DNA from: GCA-2693325 sp964011675
Lineage (GTDB): Bacteria; Latescibacterota; UBA2968; UBA8231
Direction of reading: 5' to 3'
DNA length: 64,000 nucleotides
Assembly: GCA_964011675.1 (NCBI GenBank)
Contig: CAXGPR010000004.1
Location: 1 to 64,000, forward strand
Part shown: one piece after another, positions 1 to 8,707 of the stretch
Layout of the letters: every line of letters begins with the position of its first letter
How positions within the stretch are numbered: the stretch's first letter is position 1
The notes under the pieces: model-generated
Database searches by the model: none
Told to the model about the DNA's origin: nothing
What the model saw: only the letters and a program-made list of their open reading frames with translations
Program-made: the position numbers and the translations under genes

Positions 1-114
1 ATCCGGAGGAGGTGGTGGCTCTTGCCCCCATACATCACTGTCAGATTTAACTAACGTAAACAGGGCTATAATGATGATGAAAAAAGCACCTTTAGCACCT
101 CTGGCGTGAGACAT
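1..114 (-). CDS. Partial secreted protein (N-terminus only)
   Basis: Read on the minus strand, an ATG at 114 opens 38 codons that run off the left edge. A GGAGAGGA ribosome-binding site lies about 6 bases upstream. The protein starts with a short basic stretch, a hydrophobic core (FFIIIIALFTL) and then a polar, proline-rich segment (QEPPPPPD), which reads as a signal peptide or membrane anchor followed by a low-complexity linker. It diverges from uvrC across a 257-base gap. The function cannot be told from 38 residues. Confidence 0.6.
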   Translation of the reverse strand, partial: MSHARGAKGAFFIIIIALFTLVKSDSDVWGQEPPPPPD

Positions 115-312
115 AACTAATCCTCTCCATTATTCAACAGGATATTGACACTTATAAGACTGGTCATCAACCGATCTCCGCTATGATCTTGATCATATGA
201 GAGCCGTTACAATAAATTCTACCCAAGAATAAAAATACTCTTTCAGAAAACATCAAATTTTGCACAAAAAATTGACAAATACTTTCTTTTCTTTAGCTAC
301 TTGCTTTACCGC

Positions 313-341
313 TTGACATAATACAACCGAAGACATATCCT
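313..341 (+). promoter_or_regulatory. Candidate sigma-70 promoter for uvrC
   Basis: TTGACA at 313-318 and TATCCT at 336-341 are separated by 17 bases. The -10 element ends 30 bases before the uvrC ATG. A second TTGACA at 272-277 lacks a convincing partner. Assigned by consensus match only. Confidence 0.5.
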
Positions 342-371
342 CAGCGCTATTGAGGGGCTAACGTAATAAAA

Positions 372-2228
372 ATGCGTAGGAACATTTCCGAAAATTTGCG
401 CTTGAAGTTAGATGCTTTGCCTAAAGATCCAGGAATCTACCTGATGAAGCGCAAAGACGGCGAAATCATTTACGTCGGTAAAGCAAAGAACTTGCGTAAC
501 CGGGTGCGATCATATTTTCGTGACGAGAGCCATGATGGCAGACGCCAATTCAGAGCACTCGTTCAGAATATCGCCGATTTAGATTGCATTGTCACGGCAA
601 CGGAGCAAGAAGCCTTAATATTAGAAGCCACTCAAATACGAGCTCACAAACCTCGTTACAACATCCAGCTCAAGGATGACAAGAAATACCCTTTCATACG
701 GATAACAAACGAAGCATTTCCGCGTATTTTTTCTACACGCACCGTTGTTCGTGACGGCTCTCGTTACCTGGGCCCTTACAGCAACGTCCGCGCAATGCAC
801 ACGACTTTAGACATGCTGCGCAAAATTTTCCCAGTACGTAGTTGCGACTTCAATCTGCCAACCAAAGGTGTCCGCCTCTGCTTAGAATATCATATAAAAC
901 GCTGTGAGGGACCCTGCGAACAAATGGTAGATGAAGCAGAATACAAGAAGACCATTGATCATGCCGTGCGCTTTCTCCGTGGAAAAAACTCCGAGGTCAT
1001 CAAAGCAATACGTGAGCGGATGGAAATCGCCTCTGAATCTCTTCAATTCGAGAAGGCAGCGCGTTACCGAGATCAACTTAAGGCACTCGAATCTATGCAG
1101 GCGCGCCAAAAGGTTGTTATGGATAGACCTATAGATCGCGATATTCTAGCGATTGCCCGCAACGATGACGAAGCTTGCTGCAGCGTACTCGAGATCCGCG
1201 AAGGGCGCCTACTGGGTAAGAAACACCACTTCCTCGGGGGCGTTATTGACTCTACTGACAGAGATGTCATCTCCGCATTCGCTCGGCAATTTTACCTGCA
1301 AAACGATTTTGTTCCCAACGAGATCCACCTACCCATTTTGCCATCGGATGCCGAAGAAATTAGCTCATGGCTTAGCGAGAGGATGAATTCGAAGGTAAAA
1401 CTCTTTGCACCGCAGCGAGGAGCCAAAGCTCAGATGATGGTGATGGCGGAAAAAAATGCGCAACAGATGCTGAAGGAACGCCAAATGAAGCGCGAAATGA
1501 AGCGAGATCGCGTTCCCCAATCGGTGTATGCGCTACAGCGGGATCTCAACTTGCAGAGTCTTCCCCGCCGTGTAGAGGGAATAGACATATCTAACTTCCA
1601 AGGAACCGACTCCGTTGGCTCTCTCGTCTGCTTTGTTGATGGAAAAGCCAAACGCAGTCAATACCGCTTTTTTAAAATTCGCGACATTGAGGGACCAAAC
1701 GATTTTGCGTCCATTCATCAAGTCGTATTCAGACGCTTTAAAGGCCTCAAGGAACGCGGTGAATCTCTACCTGATTTGCTCCTCATAGACGGGGGCAAGG
1801 GGCAACTGTCCAGTGCTGTCCAAGCTCTGAGAGAAGTCGGAGCCGACACCCAACCCGTGCTCGGCATTGCCAAACGCTTGGAAGAGGTTTTTCTGCCAGG
1901 CCACAGCACGCCCGTTATTTTACCCAAGACATCGGCCTCCCTACGCCTATTACAGATGCTCCGCGACGAGGCACACCGCTTTGCACTCAAAAACCACCGA
2001 GAGCAACGCGGCAAGCGAACGCTTACCTCCAGCTTAGATGACATTCCCGGCGTCGGCCCCAAGCGACGTAACGCATTGATCAAATTATTCGGTTCTGTGC
2101 AGAGGATACGTGCTGCATCAACTCAAGACATTGCTAATGTACCGGGCTTCAGCCTCCATTTAGCAGAAGATATCAAGCGCCATCTGGGCAATGCGGGAGG
2201 GGAAAGCTTAACAACCGATCATGGCTAG
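372..2228 (+). CDS. uvrC: Excinuclease ABC subunit C
   Basis: UvrC makes the two incisions flanking a DNA lesion in UvrABC nucleotide excision repair, in the cytoplasm. The 618 residues match the usual length. The N-terminus carries the GIY-YIG nuclease domain (GIYLM then IYVGKAKNL, about residues 20-100), a UVR motif follows near residues 205-240, then the UvrC RNase H-like endonuclease domain (IEGIDISNFQG, LLIDGGKGQL), and a C-terminal helix-hairpin-helix (DIPGVGPKRR, NVPGFS). A weak GAGGGG lies about 14 bases before the ATG. The stop overlaps the start of the next recombinase gene by 8 bases, so the two are probably co-transcribed. Confidence 0.97.
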   Translation: MRRNISENLRLKLDALPKDPGIYLMKRKDGEIIYVGKAKNLRNRVRSYFRDESHDGRRQFRALVQNIADLDCIVTATEQEALILEATQIRAHKPRYNIQLKDDKKYPFIRITNEAFPRIFSTRTVVRDGSRYLGPYSNVRAMHTTLDMLRKIFPVRSCDFNLPTKGVRLCLEYHIKRCEGPCEQMVDEAEYKKTIDHAVRFLRGKNSEVIKAIRERMEIASESLQFEKAARYRDQLKALESMQARQKVVMDRPIDRDILAIARNDDEACCSVLEIREGRLLGKKHHFLGGVIDSTDRDVISAFARQFYLQNDFVPNEIHLPILPSDAEEISSWLSERMNSKVKLFAPQRGAKAQMMVMAEKNAQQMLKERQMKREMKRDRVPQSVYALQRDLNLQSLPRRVEGIDISNFQGTDSVGSLVCFVDGKAKRSQYRFFKIRDIEGPNDFASIHQVVFRRFKGLKERGESLPDLLLIDGGKGQLSSAVQALREVGADTQPVLGIAKRLEEVFLPGHSTPVILPKTSASLRLLQMLRDEAHRFALKNHREQRGKRTLTSSLDDIPGVGPKRRNALIKLFGSVQRIRAASTQDIANVPGFSLHLAEDIKRHLGNAGGESLTTDHG

Positions 2229-3144
2229 ACCAACCACACACAACGCCCTACTACCCGAAGCACTGCAGAATGCGCTCGATGACTTTTTAGAGTATATGGA
2301 GGAAGACAAAGGCCTGTCTCACAACACGCTCGACGCGTATCGCCGAGACCTTCGCCGATATTTAAGTAAATTAGCCGACGAGCAAATTACTCACCCTGAA
2401 AACATTCAACAGGAGCATATAGCACGGGTCCTACACGACTTACATGGGGCAGGCCTAAGTCCCGCAACGTTGGCTCGCAACCTGACTTCTATTAAACGTC
2501 TACACCAACACTTGCTAGTTAAAAACGTCTGCAAGCACAACCCGAGCGAAATATTAGAGCCGCCTAAAATAGAGCGTAAGCTACCTGACATTCTCACGCT
2601 TGAAGAAATCGCTGCGCTTATGGAGACCCCTGATATATCGGACCCAATAGGCATGCGCGAACACGCCTTACTGGAACTTCTATATGCTACAGGTATGCGG
2701 GTAACAGAGTTGACCGACCTCCGCATTAATGCAATGCGTTTGGAGGAAAACTTAATACAAATAGCGGGCAACCACATGCGTCTTGTCCCAATCGGAGGCC
2801 AGGCAGTCAGAGCACTACGAGCCTATTTACGTAGCGGCCGCCCCCATCACGTCCGTCCCGAATCAGGCGACCACGTTTTCCTCAACGCACAAGGTGGACC
2901 GCTGTCGCGCATGAGCACGTGGAAGACAATTAAACAGGCAGCAGAGAGAGCAAAAATCGATAAGGAAGTGAGTCCGCAGACCCTGCGACATTCATTCGCA
3001 ACTCACTTACTAGAGGGAGGTGCCAACTTACGTGATGTACAGGAACTACTAGGACATGCCGACATTGCGACAACACAAATTTATACGCATGTCGACAGCA
3101 CACACATCAGAGAAGTACATAAAACGTATCATCCCAGAGCATAG
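2221..3144 (+). CDS. xerD: XerD-like tyrosine recombinase with altered active site
   Basis: Tyrosine recombinase of the XerC/XerD family (307 aa, normal length), expected to act at the chromosome dif site. It has the N-terminal SAM-like core-binding domain (about residues 12-100) and the C-terminal catalytic domain. Present are the first arginine (TGMRVTEL), the second arginine (TLRHSFATHLL), the LLGH histidine and the nucleophile in TQIYTH. Two other usual catalytic residues are replaced. The GKGNKER-type beta-hairpin reads IAGNHMR, so the lysine is missing, and the HxLR motif reads QTLR. The gene overlaps uvrC by 8 bases. The XerC homologue at 51.2-52.1 kb keeps all six residues. The name rests on the overall resemblance to XerD. 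Confidence 0.85.
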   Translation: MARPTTHNALLPEALQNALDDFLEYMEEDKGLSHNTLDAYRRDLRRYLSKLADEQITHPENIQQEHIARVLHDLHGAGLSPATLARNLTSIKRLHQHLLVKNVCKHNPSEILEPPKIERKLPDILTLEEIAALMETPDISDPIGMREHALLELLYATGMRVTELTDLRINAMRLEENLIQIAGNHMRLVPIGGQAVRALRAYLRSGRPHHVRPESGDHVFLNAQGGPLSRMSTWKTIKQAAERAKIDKEVSPQTLRHSFATHLLEGGANLRDVQELLGHADIATTQIYTHVDSTHIREVHKTYHPRA

Positions 3145-3286
3145 TAAAAAGGCAACCGCCTCAAACCAACAAATTTGTATTTTTCATATTGAGATAATTG
3201 ATAGAATGTTCACATTCCTTAAGACAGCAACATAAGACCTAATCGGAAAAAAACTTTGTTTTGATTTGCTTTATGCTATTTCCCCT

Positions 3287-3364
3287 CGTTTGGCACGTCT
3301 TGGCATTAGCCTTGCCAAACGTTTTCATATTCACTCTCTACGTGGTATGAGCGCCACGTATTTT
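3287..3364 (+). promoter_or_regulatory. Two terminator-like hairpins ahead of ABC importer operon
   Basis: A 9-bp stem (CGTTTGGCA 3287-3295 with TGCCAAACG 3313-3321) is followed by TTTT. A second 7-bp stem (TACGTGG 3339-3345 with CCACGTA 3354-3360) is followed by TTTT and ends 7 bases before the ATG at 3372. TTGGCA occurs again at 3300-3305 and could pair with the same right arm, giving two alternative folds. The first hairpin may simply end xerD transcription. The second sits where an attenuator would sit. No TPP-riboswitch core (CTGAGA and its partner) is visible. Confidence 0.4.
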
Positions 3365-3371
3365 CACGCAA

Positions 3372-4145
3372 ATGGATGCGTTTAACATGACTGATCTACT
3401 CGTCATAGCATCAGGTGTAGGTAAAGAATTCTCGGGCGGCGTGCAAGCGCTAGCCGACGTCAATTTGAGCATAGAACGAGGCCAATTCGCCGCGATTGTC
3501 GGACCTTCAGGCTGCGGTAAGTCCACCTTCTTAAGGCTAGTCGCTGGGTTGGACGAGCATACGAGCGGCGCGCTGTCTGTCGATGGAGACGCCCCCTTAA
3601 ATGCACGCCGTCGGCGCGGCGATCTAGCCTACGTTTTCCAAGATGCCACGCTCCTACCTTGGCGTAGCGTCCGGCGCAACGTGGCCCTACCACTGGAACT
3701 TCGACAACAAAACGATGAGGCCCGCATTGATGAGGTCTTGACCACCGTTGGACTCAGCGAATTTGCCGAGGCGCTGCCCGCCCAGCTATCGGGCGGTATG
3801 CGCATGCGCGTCTCTATTGCTCGCGCGCTGGTGACTCAACCGGGGCTGCTGCTGCTAGATGAGCCGTTTGGAGCATTAGATGAGATAACGCGTCAGAATC
3901 TCAATGAAGAATTGTTGCGCCTATGGGAACGCGACCAATGGACAGGGATTTTCATAACGCACAACGTATATGAAGCCGCATTCTTAGCCGATCGCGTTCT
4001 CGTTATGAGCGCGAGGCCCGGACGCATTGTTGCCGATATAGACGTCCCGTTTGAACATCCACGCGATGCAGACCTGCGCCACCAACCGCAATTTGCCGAA
4101 CTGGCGCGAGAAATATCTGAACAGTTGGAAAGGGCACACGCATGA
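3372..4145 (+). CDS. ABC transporter ATP-binding protein (NitT/TauT/ThiZ type)
   Basis: The cytoplasmic ATPase subunit of an importer, 257 aa. Visible are Walker A (GPSGCGKST, near residue 42), the Q-loop (FQDATLLPW), the ABC signature (LSGGMRMRVSIARAL), Walker B (LLLLDEPFGALD) and the switch histidine (FITHN). The LPW after the Q-loop is typical of the nitrate/taurine/pyrimidine-precursor importer group. Its stop overlaps the permease start by 4 bases, and a substrate-binding lipoprotein follows. No Shine-Dalgarno is obvious before the ATG at 3372; an ATG at 3387 is an alternative. Substrate specificity is inferred only from the binding protein. Confidence 0.92.
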   Translation: MDAFNMTDLLVIASGVGKEFSGGVQALADVNLSIERGQFAAIVGPSGCGKSTFLRLVAGLDEHTSGALSVDGDAPLNARRRRGDLAYVFQDATLLPWRSVRRNVALPLELRQQNDEARIDEVLTTVGLSEFAEALPAQLSGGMRMRVSIARALVTQPGLLLLDEPFGALDEITRQNLNEELLRLWERDQWTGIFITHNVYEAAFLADRVLVMSARPGRIVADIDVPFEHPRDADLRHQPQFAELAREISEQLERAHA

Positions 4146-4915
4146 ACGCACGAGCGCTATTTACGCAGGTGGGACCTCCCTTATTCTTTTTCACCTTTTT
4201 CGTGCTGAGCTGGTATGTACTCGTCGAATTTTTTGACATACCACCCTACCTTCTACCCGGACCACCGCGCGTCGCCGAGGCCGTTTCCACTCATGCAGAC
4301 CGCCTAATCGACGCTGCTTTACTAACGGCCACGGGGGCAATGAGTGGGTTTGCTCTCAGTTTTGCCTTTGGCTTTGCCGTAGCGCTTCTCTTTTCGCAAT
4401 CGCGCATCATTGAACGCGGACTCTACCCTTACGCTATCTTTTTGCAGACCGTGCCCATCGTCGCTATCGCTCCTCTTATAGTGCTATGGATTGGCTACGG
4501 TTTGCAGGGCGTTGTAGCCGTCTCTTTTATCATTTCTCTTTTCCCGATCATCGCCAATACTACAGCTGGACTGACGCAGGTAGACCCGCGACTCCTTGAT
4601 CTATTTGCGATGAACAACGCCAATCGCTGGCAAGTATTATTCAAGCTGCGCGTACCCAATGCGGTTCCCAATATGCTTACCGGGGCTCGTATCTCCAGCG
4701 GTTTGTCTGTTATAGGTGCAATCGTCGGTGAGTTTTTTGCCGGCTACGGAACCGATGACTTTGGATTGGGCTACTTAATCATCCAAACCAGTGGACAGGC
4801 AAAAACAGATTATCTATTTGCCTGTATTCTGTTTTGCACGCTGCTTGGACTCGCTATTTTCAGCGCAGTAGGTCTAGTGAGCAACCAACTTCTTCGCCGC
4901 TGGGGAAGCGAATAG
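4142..4915 (+). CDS. ABC transporter permease (NitT/TauT/ThiX type)
   Basis: The inner-membrane permease (257 aa) of the same importer. About six hydrophobic segments are visible, starting with LFFFTFFVLSWYVLV. The periplasmic-permease EAA-type loop lies around ANRWQVLFKLRVPNAVPNM (residues about 160-178), where it would contact the ATPase. The start overlaps the end of the ATPase gene in an ATGA arrangement, so translation is probably coupled. It belongs to the BPD_transp_1 family. Confidence 0.92.
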   Translation: MNARALFTQVGPPLFFFTFFVLSWYVLVEFFDIPPYLLPGPPRVAEAVSTHADRLIDAALLTATGAMSGFALSFAFGFAVALLFSQSRIIERGLYPYAIFLQTVPIVAIAPLIVLWIGYGLQGVVAVSFIISLFPIIANTTAGLTQVDPRLLDLFAMNNANRWQVLFKLRVPNAVPNMLTGARISSGLSVIGAIVGEFFAGYGTDDFGLGYLIIQTSGQAKTDYLFACILFCTLLGLAIFSAVGLVSNQLLRRWGSE

Positions 4916-4986
4916 ATCAATTCAAACACCTTGAGATCACCTCGAGTCACCTGCCATCTCTGTAGACATATAGAAAGGCAAAAATC

Positions 4987-5952
4987 ATGAAACGATTCTG
5001 CTATATTTTTTGCGCCCTATTCCTCTTTGCTTGTGGTCAAAGCGAAATGCCTCCACCAACAGAAGAAGGGAAGACGCGCGTGAGACTCGCACTCAACTGG
5101 TTTCCCGAAGCTGAACACGGTGGTTTTTATGCGGCTCATCTTCACGGATACTATGCCGCGCGCAACCTAGAAGTGGAGATATTAGGGGGCGGACCCGATG
5201 CACCTGTCATACAGCGTGTTTCCACAGGCGCCGTAGAATTTGGTGTCACCAATGCCGATGACGTGCTATATGCGCGCGCCCAACAGGCACCCGTCGTCGC
5301 ACTGATGGCGCCCTATCAAATCAATCCACGCTGCATAATGGTGCACGAGTCGTCGGGCATTGAACGCATTGATCAGATCAGCAATATCACGTTAGCTATG
5401 TCACAGCGTCCAGCCTTTTCTCACTATCTGAGATGGAAATATCCCCTTGAGGGCGTCAATATTGTACCTTATCCCGGAAACGTTAGCCAGTTTTTAGTCA
5501 ACCCCAACTTTGCCCAACAGGGCTATGTTTTTAGCGAGCCGTTTGTGGCACGGCAGCAAGGCGGAAATCCGCGTGCCCTGTTGGTCTCAGATATCGGATT
5601 TAATCCTTACGCAAGCGTGGTCATCGCGACCGAAAAGACTATTGCCCAACGCTCCGACATAGTGCGTGCAGTTGTCGAGGCGAGCATTGAAGGTTGGGAG
5701 CACTATTTGCGAGACGGTCAAAAAACCAATCAGTATATCAACTCACTTAATCCGGAAATGGGCCTGGATATACTGGCCTATGGCGTAGAACAGTCGGCCG
5801 CGCTCGTCTTGGATCCAGTAGCCAGCGAAAAGGGACTCGGCCATATGAGTAGTGCGCGATGGAACGAACTCCACAAACAAATGGTCGAAGCAAGCCTAAT
5901 AGAAGCCGGAGGTAGGGTCGAAGGCGCTTTTGACACTCAGTTTTTGCGCTAA
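4987..5952 (+). CDS. NMT1/THI5-like substrate-binding lipoprotein
   Basis: The periplasmic binding component of the importer (321 aa). The signal peptide ends in a lipobox (LFAC-G, Cys16), so the protein should be lipid-anchored. The mature part begins with VRLALNWFPEAEHGGFYAA, the layout seen in NMT1/THI5-like proteins that bind thiamine pyrimidine precursors (ThiY) or riboflavin (RibY). The ligand is therefore probably a pyrimidine or flavin precursor, but the sequence alone does not decide. An AGAAAGG ribosome-binding site precedes the ATG. A thiamine pyrophosphokinase gene is present elsewhere in the window (35.3 kb), which weakly favours a thiamine role. Confidence 0.85.
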   Translation: MKRFCYIFCALFLFACGQSEMPPPTEEGKTRVRLALNWFPEAEHGGFYAAHLHGYYAARNLEVEILGGGPDAPVIQRVSTGAVEFGVTNADDVLYARAQQAPVVALMAPYQINPRCIMVHESSGIERIDQISNITLAMSQRPAFSHYLRWKYPLEGVNIVPYPGNVSQFLVNPNFAQQGYVFSEPFVARQQGGNPRALLVSDIGFNPYASVVIATEKTIAQRSDIVRAVVEASIEGWEHYLRDGQKTNQYINSLNPEMGLDILAYGVEQSAALVLDPVASEKGLGHMSSARWNELHKQMVEASLIEAGGRVEGAFDTQFLR

Positions 5953-5955
5953 ATT

Positions 5956-6756
5956 GTGGCCGCACTGAAAGACCTAACACTCGGGCGTTATGTCGCCTTG
6001 GATTCACCGATCCATCGGCTAGATCCACGCACTAAGTTTGTTGGGACGATAGCGCTCATGATCGCAGCGCTGTCGTCCCATAGCTTTCCCGCCCTATTCG
6101 TTTTTACTGCTTTCCTTACTTTAGCAACGCTCCTGTCCCGCCTTCCCTTTAGCATGGTTATAGCAAACCTGCGCGTTTTTGTCTGGCTGTTCACTTTTAC
6201 GTTTGGGCTACACGCCTTTCTGACGCCGGGTACAGTCCTCTGGACGTTGCCCCTGACAACATGGACTGTCAGCGTAGAAGGCCTGCACATGGGTTCGTTT
6301 TTCTGTTTGCGCCTGGCGACCGTGGTCGTATCCGCCGCGCTCATGACGCTCGCAACCTCTCCCATGCAGTTAACCAACGGACTCGAACGACTTTTTAGTC
6401 CCGCTAAGCGCATTGGCATACCCGTAGCCGAACTCGCACTCATGATATCAATCGCCCTGCGCTTCATTCCCGTTCTCGTAGACGAGGCCGAACGGCTGCG
6501 AAAAGCACAGGTGGCCCGCGGTGCAGAATTTAGCGGTCATCCTCTCCGCAGGGCACGCAGCCTGCTCCCCCTGCTTATTCCCCTCTTTGTATCCGCTTTT
6601 GAACGGGCCGATCGCTTGGCCCTAGCGATGGAAAGCCGCGGCTATCAACCAGGATTGCCGCGCACGTATTACCATCGGCTAATTCTACAAAAAGGCGATC
6701 TTTTCGCGAGCTTTGTTATCACATGTACGATCTTAGCCATTTATTTGATTCGCTAG
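5956..6756 (+). CDS. ecfT: EcfT-type energy-coupling factor transmembrane protein
   Basis: The transmembrane T component of an ECF importer (CbiQ/EcfT family, 266 aa). It begins at GTG 3 bases after the lipoprotein stop. The start region (HRLDPRTKF) is characteristic, as are the two coupling-helix ARG motifs, AQVARGAEF (about residue 187) and AMESRGY (about residue 222), which bind the ATPases. No ecfA ATPase or S component lies nearby, so this is an orphan T subunit that must borrow partners. In Firmicutes ecfT commonly precedes truA, as here; the adjacent THI5-type ABC importer is the unusual part. Confidence 0.88.
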   Translation: MAALKDLTLGRYVALDSPIHRLDPRTKFVGTIALMIAALSSHSFPALFVFTAFLTLATLLSRLPFSMVIANLRVFVWLFTFTFGLHAFLTPGTVLWTLPLTTWTVSVEGLHMGSFFCLRLATVVVSAALMTLATSPMQLTNGLERLFSPAKRIGIPVAELALMISIALRFIPVLVDEAERLRKAQVARGAEFSGHPLRRARSLLPLLIPLFVSAFERADRLALAMESRGYQPGLPRTYYHRLILQKGDLFASFVITCTILAIYLIR

Positions 6757-6759
6757 AGC

Positions 6760-7497
6760 ATGCGCGGCATTCGTCTTCTCATCGAGTATGACGGCAGCGA
6801 TTTTGTCGGCTGGCAAGTTCAGAGGCGTGGACGCACAGTTCAGGGTGAGTTGGCCAATGCACTCTGCATCCTTCTCCGCGAAGACATTACGCCCATTGGC
6901 TCCGGACGCACAGATGCCGGTACGCACGCCCTTGGGCAAGTAGCTCATTTCCACACGCGTTCATCGGCCGCGACAGAGCGCATGCTCCGCGGTCTCAACG
7001 GACTACTGCCCAGAGATATATGTATACACGCCGTAGACGAAGTCAACTTAGAATTTCACGCGCGCTACAGCGCCAAACGCAAGCGCTATCGTTACCGAAT
7101 CCACCTCGGCAAAAGCGCCATGCAGCGTCGCTATACGTGGTCACTGCACACCCCACTGAACATCGAGCGCATGCAGGACGCTTCCGATCATTTAAAAGGC
7201 ACGCACAACTTTAGCGCATTTTGCAAGCAGGATCCGGTTCCCGACCTATTTTCCTGCGCTATCTTTGCGGCCGACTGGCGTTCCGAAGGTCGCGAACTCA
7301 TATTCGAGATTGAGGGTAACCGATTTCTGCGCCATATGGTCCGCATCTTGGTTGGAACCATTGTCGAAATTGGGTCTAACAAGCGCTCGCCAGAAGACGT
7401 GGTTCGCCTGCTCCAAGACGGTCGCCGGGAAGATGCAGGAAAAACGGCGCCCGCCAGTGGTTTGCACCTTTTGAAGGTTTACTACGACAACACGTAG
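6760..7497 (+). CDS. truA: tRNA pseudouridine(38-40) synthase
   Basis: TruA isomerises uridines 38-40 in the anticodon stem-loop of many tRNAs. The 245-aa length is standard. The catalytic aspartate lies in the motif SGRTDAGTHALGQ (near residue 52). Other family blocks are IEYDGSDFVGWQ at the N-terminus and FLRHMVRILVGT near residue 190. It starts 3 bases after ecfT and is probably in the same transcript. Confidence 0.96.
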   Translation: MRGIRLLIEYDGSDFVGWQVQRRGRTVQGELANALCILLREDITPIGSGRTDAGTHALGQVAHFHTRSSAATERMLRGLNGLLPRDICIHAVDEVNLEFHARYSAKRKRYRYRIHLGKSAMQRRYTWSLHTPLNIERMQDASDHLKGTHNFSAFCKQDPVPDLFSCAIFAADWRSEGRELIFEIEGNRFLRHMVRILVGTIVEIGSNKRSPEDVVRLLQDGRREDAGKTAPASGLHLLKVYYDNT

Positions 7498-7566
7498 TGC
7501 TTGCTTTTGATGCTGGCCATCCATTACTTATCATGTGTCTTCACACACCTCTCTTGGGTATAAGAA

Positions 7567-8679
7567 TTGAACGCTTTCTTCCCCCTTCTCTTATTGGGTC
7601 TGTCTAGCACATTTGCTGCAGCCGATCAGATCTCACAGTCGCGGCGAACAGCAGTCGTCAGCGCAGTCGAGAAGGTCCAACCGGCTGTCGTCAGCGTCCA
7701 TGTGACTACGCGCGTCCGCTCTCTGCGTCCCTACCGACTTCGCGATCCATTCTGGGATTTCTTCTCCCCTTTCTACTACGTCGTCCCCGAACACAGCGAG
7801 CGTCCTTCTACCGGCTCGGGCCTCATTATTAATCCAGAGGGTTACATTCTCACTAACGACCATGTCGTGGGCGGAGACACGCAGCAGGAACGGCGTATTG
7901 TGGTCTCTCTACCGGAACCGGATGGCCGAACACTAGAGGCACGCTATATAGCCTCGGATATAGGCTCAGATTTAGCAGTCCTCAAGGTAGATGCCAAAAA
8001 TCTGCCGGTTGCGCCACTAGGTATTTCAGACGATATTTTGGTTGGTGAATGGGCCATTGCCATTGGCAATCCCTTTGACTTGGGCCCAACCGTCAGCATT
8101 GGCGTGATCAGCGCACTTGATCGTGACTTCCCGCAGCCTCAGGGGGAGCATTACTATCGAGATATGATTCAAACCGATGCGGCGATCAATCCCGGCAACA
8201 GCGGCGGTCCACTGGTAAACGCTGACGGTAAAGTTATTGGAATTAATAGCTTTATATACACCGGTGGCGACTATAGTATAGGCTCTATTGGCATCGGCTT
8301 TGCCATACCAATAAGCACCGCGCGAGACTTTTTGGACGAGGTACAACAGCACGGGCAAGTACGACGTGCATGGAGCGGCATCATAGCGCTCAAGAATATC
8401 ACACAGCGCTTGGCCGACTATTTGTCGCTGTCTTCGACGGAAGGAGCGCTCGTAGTAAAAATTGCCGTTGAAAGTCCTGCCGATCAAGCGGGACTAGAAA
8501 GCGGCGATGTGATCGTTGCTATAAACGGAGAAAAGATGCGCAGCGGTGAGGATGCACTCGGCGTGCTGCGTGGTCTCCGCGTCGATGAGGAATGCACACT
8601 GCACGTAGTGCGCTACGGTGAACGCCTCAAGTTGTCTATGCGCCTGAAAGAATGGCCGCGCTACCGACAGCGCTGGTAG
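7567..8679 (+). CDS. HtrA/DegP-family periplasmic serine protease
   Basis: A trypsin-like protease with one PDZ domain (370 aa), expected to degrade misfolded envelope proteins. The N-terminus is a Sec signal peptide (LLLLGLSSTFAAA), so the TTG start at 7567 fits. The catalytic triad is visible: His99 in TNDHVV, Asp135 in SDLAVL and Ser212 in NPGNSGGPLV. A single PDZ domain covers about residues 265-365 (SPADQAGLESGDVI). The domain plan is DegS-like in having one PDZ, but with a cleavable signal rather than an anchor. A 70-base gap separates it from truA. Confidence 0.93.
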   Translation: MNAFFPLLLLGLSSTFAAADQISQSRRTAVVSAVEKVQPAVVSVHVTTRVRSLRPYRLRDPFWDFFSPFYYVVPEHSERPSTGSGLIINPEGYILTNDHVVGGDTQQERRIVVSLPEPDGRTLEARYIASDIGSDLAVLKVDAKNLPVAPLGISDDILVGEWAIAIGNPFDLGPTVSIGVISALDRDFPQPQGEHYYRDMIQTDAAINPGNSGGPLVNADGKVIGINSFIYTGGDYSIGSIGIGFAIPISTARDFLDEVQQHGQVRRAWSGIIALKNITQRLADYLSLSSTEGALVVKIAVESPADQAGLESGDVIVAINGEKMRSGEDALGVLRGLRVDEECTLHVVRYGERLKLSMRLKEWPRYRQRW

Positions 8680-8707
8680 GTGGCAACACCTTATATCGGA
8701 GCTATTT

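Noticed and set aside
1718..2083. Minus-strand open frame of 121 codons inside uvrC
   Set aside because: It is antisense to a clearly conserved gene, has no family features and no ribosome-binding site.
5988..6467. Minus-strand open frame of 159 codons inside ecfT
   Set aside because: A shadow of the membrane-protein codon pattern; no start signal and no recognisable domain.
8026..8487. Minus-strand open frame of 153 codons inside the HtrA-type gene
   Set aside because: Antisense to the catalytic and PDZ domains of a well-conserved protease; no homology features.
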